Shown here: positions 59,083 to 64,000 of the stretch, piece by piece
How positions within the stretch are numbered: the stretch's first letter is position 1
How the letters are laid out: the number at the start of each line of letters is the position of its first letter
Assembly: GCA_963835585.1 (NCBI GenBank)
Contig: CAWIGF010000001.1
Location: forward strand, 1 to 64,000
DNA length: 64,000 nucleotides
Reading direction: 5' to 3'
DNA from: UBA10107 sp963835585
GTDB taxonomy: Archaea; Nanobdellota; Nanobdellia; Woesearchaeales; UBA10107
Notes under the pieces: generated by a model
Seen by the model: only the letters and a program-made list of their open reading frames with translations
The model's database searches: none
Told to the model about the DNA's origin: nothing
Program-made: the position numbers and the translations under genes

Positions 59083-59466
59083 TTATTTCCCCTCATTCTT
59101 CAAGATATAGTCAAGCGTTACATACTTGTCTGGACTGTCCATAAATTTATCATCACCAATCGATACGTTTACATCGCCACGTTTCAAATCAAGATAATGT
59201 CTTTCCACTCCATTTCCGGAAAACACTTGATGATTTCCAAAACAGTAATACCCAGTACGTTGTCTGAATTCATTTTCTATGAATTCGGAAATGTCACTTG
59301 GAGTTTTATCTTTAAATTTGAAATTAACAGAAAATTTATGATAATTGACATTTATTTTTGTTTCAGGTTTCAGTTCGGACAATATGCTTTGAACCTCTGA
59401 AAAATCAATTTTTTCATCAAACACTTTCTTTCTTTTATCAATCCAATTTGAAATTGTTCGCATCAT
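59083..59466 (-). CDS. Unknown operon protein
   Basis: A 127-residue alpha-beta protein (MMRTISNWIDKRKKVFDEKI). The GGAGAAAG ribosome site lies inside the end of the preceding gene, and the ATG overlaps its TGA. No known motif. Confidence 0.58.
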   Translation of the reverse strand: MMRTISNWIDKRKKVFDEKIDFSEVQSILSELKPETKINVNYHKFSVNFKFKDKTPSDISEFIENEFRQRTGYYCFGNHQVFSGNGVERHYLDLKRGDVNVSIGDDKFMDSPDKYVTLDYILKNEGK

Positions 59467-59774
59467 TTTCTTTCTCCAAATCGAGTTGGCAATTGCTGCC
59501 CGTTCGTTTCGACATCAAATGCGCTACTCATTCCTTCGTAATTTCCTTGTTTGTCATAGATTATTTTCTGCGTTCCTTTTCCAAACCTAGTCAATGCAAC
59601 ATAATAATCTCCTTCGCGTACTTGTGCAAAATCAAAATGATTGCTATTGCAGTAGTTCCTCAACATATCCAAATTATGCAGTATTCCTTTAGGAAAACCA
59701 AGAGGCACAATTATTATTTCACTGAATTCTGCTTTTTGCTTTGCCTCTTTTGCGAGTTCCTCAAGGTTTTTCAT
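59463..59774 (-). CDS. Unknown operon protein
   Basis: A 103-residue protein (MKNLEELAKEAKQKAEFSEI). IIVPLGFPKGILHNLDMLRN is a strand-turn-helix stretch that could be a small Rossmann-like or PRTase-adjacent fold, but this is not assignable. The stop overlaps the next start. Confidence 0.58.
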   Translation of the reverse strand: MKNLEELAKEAKQKAEFSEIIIVPLGFPKGILHNLDMLRNYCNSNHFDFAQVREGDYYVALTRFGKGTQKIIYDKQGNYEGMSSAFDVETNGQQLPTRFGERK

Positions 59775-59789
59775 TTTTGTTCACTTCAT

Positions 59790-59933
59790 TTATCTTCTGA
59801 TGTTTCTATAAGCAAAAACTTTATTTTGAACGGGAAGATAGTTTTGCCTTACTGTTCTGTACTTATCTTGCGGTTTCTCGTAATTTTTTACAATTTCCGT
59901 AAGTGGTTTTTGCAATGTTTCCTTTGTTTCCAT
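59790..59933 (-). CDS. Tiny operon protein
   Basis: A 47-residue basic protein (METKETLQKPLTEIVKNYEK, then RQNYLPVQNKVFAYRN) with a GGAGAAAC ribosome site about seven bases before the ATG. Its place in the operon, the SD site and clean spacing (15-20 bases each side) support it as a gene. Confidence 0.55.
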   Translation of the reverse strand: METKETLQKPLTEIVKNYEKPQDKYRTVRQNYLPVQNKVFAYRNIRR

Positions 59934-59953
59934 TTTGTTTCTCCGCTAAACAC

Positions 59954-60193
59954 TCATTGATTAGATTTGAAAAGTTCGCTTACTTTCTTAGTGAGATCGA
60001 CTACGTTCACTCCGAATTCTTCTCTTTCTTCTTTTGACAGAGAATCATATTGCGGCATGTATTCCCCAAAAAACTGAAATGCCATGCTTCTTACATAAAC
60101 GCGATGTGTATTGAAGTATTCTCCTGCACTGATTCTTTTATCTAAGTCAACAAATTTCTCGCGAAGTTGCTGTGGTGTTAATTTATCGCTCAT
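59954..60193 (-). CDS. Small helical operon protein
   Basis: A 79-residue protein (MSDKLTPQQLREKFVDLDKR), helical and hydrophilic, with an AGGAGGAA-type ribosome site before its ATG. It follows the exported protein gene by ten bases. Function unknown. Confidence 0.6.
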   Translation of the reverse strand: MSDKLTPQQLREKFVDLDKRISAGEYFNTHRVYVRSMAFQFFGEYMPQYDSLSKEEREEFGVNVVDLTKKVSELFKSNQ

Positions 60194-60203
60194 CTTTTCC
60201 TCC

Positions 60204-60800
60204 TCAGAACCTCGCCATTATCGATGGACCTATGTTGCATTTAGGTTTTGTTCCATCTGCGAAGTTTATGTCCAATCCCATAGATAGTGTATATTTTCCG
60301 ATATCCACTCCAACTCTGTTCTTGGATACTCCAGATTTGTTTCCGTTGTTTGCAATATTAATCAAGGATGAATCTGATATGTCAAGTTTAACATCGCCAA
60401 TCTTTGGCTTGTAAACTATCATTGGATCTATCTCTACTACGTCATGCGTGCTTGCTGTTGCCTGCACATATCCGTAGAGATTTCCTTCTGTTTGCTGTGC
60501 GAAAACTCCAAGTCTTGGAAGAATTCCAAATGCTGTTGGTGCTTGAAGTTCAAGTGTAGGACCCAAGTCCTTTCCATACATGACATCAAAGCAGTAGGCA
60601 TAGCTATCGTTGAGATTTCCTTTATAGTCAAAGACTGGCTTTGCCTCAGTCAAGAGAAGTATGTCCTCAATCTTGTTGTTTGTCTTCAAATCGATAAAAG
60701 CAGTATTGTTTCCAGTAAGTACTTCTATCGAGTTTCCTGCGTACACAGGAGTCGCTATCATCACCAATCCGAATAATGTATTTTTTATTGTGTTTTTCAT
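60204..60800 (-). CDS. Exported protein heading the operon
   Basis: A 198-residue protein. MKNTIKNTLFGLVMIATPVYA is a signal peptide of the same type as in the 19367 lipoprotein. The mature part is beta-rich with FDVMYGKDLGPTLELQAPTA and IGKYTLSMGLDINFADG, like an autotransporter-type or outer beta-barrel strand pattern, though archaea have none, so a secreted beta-sandwich is more likely. GGGGGA before 60800 decides the start. It is the first gene of a ten-gene operon to 57047. Confidence 0.65.
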   Translation of the reverse strand: MKNTIKNTLFGLVMIATPVYAGNSIEVLTGNNTAFIDLKTNNKIEDILLLTEAKPVFDYKGNLNDSYAYCFDVMYGKDLGPTLELQAPTAFGILPRLGVFAQQTEGNLYGYVQATASTHDVVEIDPMIVYKPKIGDVKLDISDSSLINIANNGNKSGVSKNRVGVDIGKYTLSMGLDINFADGTKPKCNIGPSIMARF

Positions 60801-60890
60801 TTTGTCCCCCATTAGTTACTATTTTCAAGTAGAGAATTAATCAGTTTAATATTTATCTGATATGAATGATATTAATAATATCAATTTCAA

Positions 60891-60904
60891 TAAATTTATA
60901 TATA
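60891..60904 (+). promoter_or_regulatory. TATA box for the PhoU-like gene
   Basis: AAATTTATATATAA is centred 27 bases before the ATG at 60925, giving a leaderless message and ruling out the longer frame from 60862, whose start lies before the promoter. 60801-60890 also carries the divergent promoter of the small-gene operon. Confidence 0.5.
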
Positions 60905-60924
60905 AACAAACCATAAAAACAGCC

Positions 60925-61833
60925 ATGGAAAGAAAGCTAATCAAACAAGGGCTTGGAGGCTATACTATCTACCTGCCAAAGGAATGGGTCACAAAAAAAG
61001 GCCTTAAAGGAGGAGACAAAGTTACAATAGACGAGACAGATACCACTTTGACAATAGGCAGCCAGGTGAAAGGAAAGAAGGAACTGACCATAAACATAGA
61101 CAACCAAAACAGAAAGAACGTGAGAAACCTGCTCACTCATGCATACAGGAGAGGATTTGACAAGATTCGCTTGACGAACATAGACCCAGGTGTTTTGAAG
61201 GAAGCTCAATTTGCCGCGCAGAATCTACTTCTTGGCATGGAAGTCACGGAACATACAGATAAATCATGCACGCTCGAGAATATATCTGAACCGACCGAAG
61301 AGAAATATGAAGTCATGTTGAGGAGAATATTCCTGATAATAAAAGAGATGCAGAATATCACCATAAACGATTTCGCAAATTATTCTTTCATTCATATCAA
61401 CGAAATCGAGACATTGCGAGACCAGGAAGACAGATATATCTTATTCTGCAGGAGAATCCTTACAAAAGAGAAGATAGAAAGAAAATCCATCCTGGAGTGG
61501 GAACTATTCACATTCCTTATGCACATAAGCCATTCGACGTATTATCTGTATAAATATGTTGCAGAGAATAAAATAGAGAAGGATCCTTCTCTGGCAATAG
61601 TGAATGATATCACAAAATACTTCGACATGTTCTATAATGCTTATTTCAACAAGGACATCAAGTTAATTCATGACATAAACAGGACAAGAGATGAATATTA
61701 CTTGAAAAAACTGCCAAAACTGATAGAAAACGGAAAAAATGCTATGATTTATGCATCAATTAGAGAGATATTCAGGTTGATTCAGATTGGAACGAGCCCG
61801 ATTCTCGCTGAAATAATTGAGACATCATTTTGA
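60925..61833 (+). CDS. PhoU-like phosphate regulator with AbrB head
   Basis: A 302-residue protein. Residues 1-45 (MERKLIKQGLGGYTIYLPKE, then GLKGGDKVTIDETDTTLTI) are an AbrB-like DNA-binding unit; residues 60-300 are two PhoU three-helix bundles. This archaeal type probably represses or tunes phosphate uptake genes. No pst transporter lies in the window. The end overlaps the kinase gene by nine bases in convergent orientation. Confidence 0.88.
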   Translation: MERKLIKQGLGGYTIYLPKEWVTKKGLKGGDKVTIDETDTTLTIGSQVKGKKELTINIDNQNRKNVRNLLTHAYRRGFDKIRLTNIDPGVLKEAQFAAQNLLLGMEVTEHTDKSCTLENISEPTEEKYEVMLRRIFLIIKEMQNITINDFANYSFIHINEIETLRDQEDRYILFCRRILTKEKIERKSILEWELFTFLMHISHSTYYLYKYVAENKIEKDPSLAIVNDITKYFDMFYNAYFNKDIKLIHDINRTRDEYYLKKLPKLIENGKNAMIYASIREIFRLIQIGTSPILAEIIETSF

Positions 61834-63669
61834 TCGTTCAAATCTCTCCTTAACTTCATCGTATTTCTCTTTAGAATGTTCTTTTGCGTCTTTTAGAGTG
61901 GCCAATTCAACGTCATCTATTTGTTCTTTTCCCATCGCATATGACAGCCAAGTTTTTATGAATTCACTGTCTTTTTGATTTATATTGCTTGCATTAATGT
62001 AATTGGCAAATTTTGGGCCTTTCTCTTCAACTGCTTCCGCGTAAGCAGGCAATCCAATTCTTGCAATAGTCAGTGCTTTTTCCAAATCAACATAATTTAT
62101 TTTCTTATCTGTCGCCCTATTTGCATAAACGCTGCTTGAATCTTTAATTTCGCCTGCACTAAGTCCATATTCAATGGATTTCTCGGGCATTGCAAATTCT
62201 GGCGGGACCTGAGAAGTTCCGATTGCGTCATGAGGACCGTATGATTGCCACATTTGATATTGTGCATCAGTAATCATCCCATTCCTATCCATATAAATTC
62301 TTTCGACTTTAGCTGCTTTTTCATATGCATCCAATAAATTTTCAATGTATTTTTTCCCTTCGGATGACATTCCCACGAACAAACTTGGAGGTCCTTCGAA
62401 CATCAATCCCAAATATCTTGGATGGGAAGGAATGTTCTCTTCACTATAGACAAAACTAATTGGCTTTTGATCCGTATTCGGCGCCGGCATATAGATCGCT
62501 CTTGATGGATTTGAAGGCATAGAAACATTGGTTGAAGTTTGAATGAATTTCCCCCAAGCCCATAGGATTGCTATGGCAGCAGCAGGATACCCAAACATTC
62601 TTAATTTCTTTGCCATCTGTTTGGACAAATTCATGTTTTCTCTTATTTTCTGTAGTTCGCTCTGCAAGCGCTCTCCATCGCATTGTCTCTTATCAGGATC
62701 AATATTTAGCGCTTTTTGAATGAAAGACCTAAGTTGCCTAGGAACGTTCTTTTTTATCTTTTTGTTAATTTTTTTAACAAATTCTTCTCTGTAGTCCTCA
62801 TCGTTTTCCAGTTTCTTGTTCAATTCAATCAACGTGCTCTCAGGATTATCACCCTTCCTCAATTCGTCTTCAAGAATATATTCTCCCGAGAACATCCTGT
62901 ACATCAATGAACCAAATGACCAGACATCAGATTCCTTCGTCGGTTTCGAAGAACATGATGCGCATTCTGGTGCTCTTGTACATATTTCTCCCATATTGTC
63001 CCTAGGAGATCCTGTTCTTCCGAATATGCTTTGCGACGTTCCTAAATCATTGATGAACCAGTGACCATATTTCTTTTGCACATTTGCTGGCTTCAAATCA
63101 CCATGGACCCTCTCATGCTTTTCATGGATTTCAGCTAATCCGGTTGCAATATCTGTTGAAATCTCGAGAATATCATCTAGTTTAAGTGATTTGTTATTTA
63201 ATGATAACCTGAAATCATCACCCTCTTTCTCTCCTAATTCCTCGGCAAGATCATTCTCATAAACATCCATGACGATATAATTATTTCCAAGTTTATCTTT
63301 TCCATACGATCGCGGAACGACATTTGAACAAGGAATAAGTTTTCCTGCTTCATTTTTTACAATTTTCTCCATGTTTAGTTTTCTGTGTTTCATTTGCCTT
63401 TTGGCCAATTCTGTTGGAGCAAGAATTTTCAAAGCGACATCCATATCCAAAGTATTATCATGTGCTTCACATACAACTCCCCATTGTCCTTCTCCCAAGA
63501 ATTTTGTTAATTCGTATCTGTCATCGCTGAATTTCCTAATGCCCCTTTCTTCTAATTTATCAAGAGCATATTTTATTTTACTTCCATCTCTTTCTGCTTC
63601 CCAATCATTTAATAGATGAGTTTCCTTTAGTTCTGTTTGTTTCTTTTCTGAAACTTCGACAGGCGTCAT
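61825..63669 (-). CDS. Membrane-anchored Ser/Thr protein kinase
   Basis: A 614-residue eukaryotic-like kinase. Glycine loop LGEGQWGVV at 58-66, ATP lysine in VALKIL (Lys81), catalytic loop HGDLKPAN (189-196, with Gly in place of Arg), NDLG (Asp208) in place of DFG, and APE at 233-235. HGD instead of HRD marks an RD-minus type. A membrane helix near residues 358-375 is followed by a 240-residue external domain of unknown fold. It may sense an outside signal. It starts in an overlap with the AbrB-like gene. Confidence 0.9.
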   Translation of the reverse strand: MTPVEVSEKKQTELKETHLLNDWEAERDGSKIKYALDKLEERGIRKFSDDRYELTKFLGEGQWGVVCEAHDNTLDMDVALKILAPTELAKRQMKHRKLNMEKIVKNEAGKLIPCSNVVPRSYGKDKLGNNYIVMDVYENDLAEELGEKEGDDFRLSLNNKSLKLDDILEISTDIATGLAEIHEKHERVHGDLKPANVQKKYGHWFINDLGTSQSIFGRTGSPRDNMGEICTRAPECASCSSKPTKESDVWSFGSLMYRMFSGEYILEDELRKGDNPESTLIELNKKLENDEDYREEFVKKINKKIKKNVPRQLRSFIQKALNIDPDKRQCDGERLQSELQKIRENMNLSKQMAKKLRMFGYPAAAIAILWAWGKFIQTSTNVSMPSNPSRAIYMPAPNTDQKPISFVYSEENIPSHPRYLGLMFEGPPSLFVGMSSEGKKYIENLLDAYEKAAKVERIYMDRNGMITDAQYQMWQSYGPHDAIGTSQVPPEFAMPEKSIEYGLSAGEIKDSSSVYANRATDKKINYVDLEKALTIARIGLPAYAEAVEEKGPKFANYINASNINQKDSEFIKTWLSYAMGKEQIDDVELATLKDAKEHSKEKYDEVKERFERSK

Positions 63670-63812
63670 GGCGCATCCTCCAATATGTCGATTGTTACCT
63701 TGACCAATGTTTTTGGCTTAAGATGCTGCTCAAGAACTCGTGGAACTACTATAATCGACTGTGAGCCGTGCTTGGCTACTTTCTTCGTTATGATAAACTG
63801 CTTTTCCCCCAT
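63666..63812 (-). CDS. AbrB-like small regulator
   Basis: A 48-residue protein (MGEKQFIITKKVAKHGSQSI, then VVPRVLEQHLKPKTLVKVTI) that fits the swapped-hairpin AbrB fold: strand, short helix, strand. It is likely to bind the palindrome just upstream of its own ATG. Its TGA overlaps the kinase start, so kinase expression is tied to it. Confidence 0.65.
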   Translation of the reverse strand: MGEKQFIITKKVAKHGSQSIIVVPRVLEQHLKPKTLVKVTIDILEDAP

Positions 63813-63815
63813 TTT

Positions 63816-63832
63816 ATACATACGGTATGTAT
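63816..63832. promoter_or_regulatory. 17-bp operator of the AbrB-kinase operon
   Basis: ATACATAC-G-GTATGTAT is a perfect inverted repeat with one central base, between a minus-strand AATATATAAAT box and the ATG at 63812. A protein bound here would cover the transcription start, so repression is likely. Confidence 0.55.
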
Positions 63833-63915
63833 GGGTTATTTATATATTTTACTACTTTAAAGAAGTAACAAAACAACCGAAACATTTATAATCTATAAAT
63901 TATAATATATGAAAT

Positions 63916-64000
63916 ATGACAACATCAATAGCGGTTAAGGAAGAAACAAAAGATATGCTTGAGCAGGTAAAAGAAGAGCTTAACTCACCTAATTTTGACG
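63916..64000 (+). CDS. Antitoxin-like protein, 5' fragment
   Basis: The frame starts MTTSIAVKEETKDMLEQVKE and runs off the window. The pattern matches small archaeal ribbon-helix-helix antitoxins (VapB/DUF7557 type). A TATAAATTATAATA box about 27 bases upstream supports a leaderless start. The toxin would lie beyond base 64000. Confidence 0.55.
   Translation, partial: MTTSIAVKEETKDMLEQVKEELNSPNFD

Overview
The window looks like chromosome from an archaeon, most likely a DPANN lineage (Woesearchaeota, Pacearchaeota or Aenigmarchaeota type; the exact phylum is inference). Support seen in the sequence: the archaeal trio ribosomal protein L21e, RNA polymerase Rpo4 (RpoF) and DUF655; an archaeal SepF; a ZPR1-type zinc protein; an Lhr-family helicase; a PhoU-like regulator with an AbrB-like head; COG1361-like surface proteins; and many TATA boxes centred about 27 bases before start codons, as expected for leaderless archaeal mRNAs. 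Polycistronic operons instead use clear Shine-Dalgarno sites (GGAG, GGTGA).

Layout. 1-4690: an ATGA-coupled string of tiny genes, a P-loop ATPase and a 987-residue Gly/Ser-rich protein with a perfect Nudix box and two ADP-ribosyltransferase-like segments; this resembles an integrated virus or plasmid. It runs into a truncated RelE-type toxin gene. 5.2-11 kb: a methyltransferase, 3-methyladenine DNA glycosylase, a MazF-type toxin-antitoxin pair and unknown genes. 11.2-15.4 kb: a secreted papain-like protease coupled to a Thr/Pro-rich lipoprotein. 15.5-20.6 kb: an eight-gene operon ending in a phosphoribosyltransferase-SLOG fusion and a truncated nucleotidyltransferase. 21.9-27.6 kb: a membrane-bound winged-helix regulator divergent from a surface-protein/MacB-like ABC transporter operon, then another surface protein. 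27.6-34.1 kb: a methyltransferase-like gene, an MNT-HEPN fusion and an operon of AbrB, YhbY and three unknown proteins. 34.2-40.9 kb: an FmrO/Arm-like 16S rRNA methyltransferase homologue, DedA, surface proteins, the rpoF/L21e block, a candidate structured RNA, SepF and ZPR1.

40.9-45.6 kb: two tRNA-Leu genes, the second with an apparent AAG anticodon, followed by an island in which copies of the tRNA 3' end and a ~90-base repeat separate toxin-antitoxin and regulator modules (MNT/HEPN, zinc-finger antitoxin with DUF4258-like toxin, NikR). 45.8-53.9 kb: a GH16 lipoprotein enzyme, lone hisD, a phosphoesterase, a threonine synthase broken by an in-frame TGA, and small secreted proteins. 53.9-57 kb: Lhr helicase. 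57-60.8 kb: a ten-gene operon of small unknown proteins around a methyltransferase. 60.9-64 kb: the PhoU-like regulator and a membrane Ser/Thr kinase behind an AbrB-like gene.

How the parts fit together: information-processing genes sit between accessory blocks rich in toxin-antitoxin pairs, surface proteins and two SD-driven operons of unknown small proteins. The best candidates for something undescribed are the Nudix-ART element protein, the PRTase-SLOG operon, the tRNA-Leu island repeats and the 57-60.8 kb operon. All homology calls were made by reading motifs; no database search was possible.
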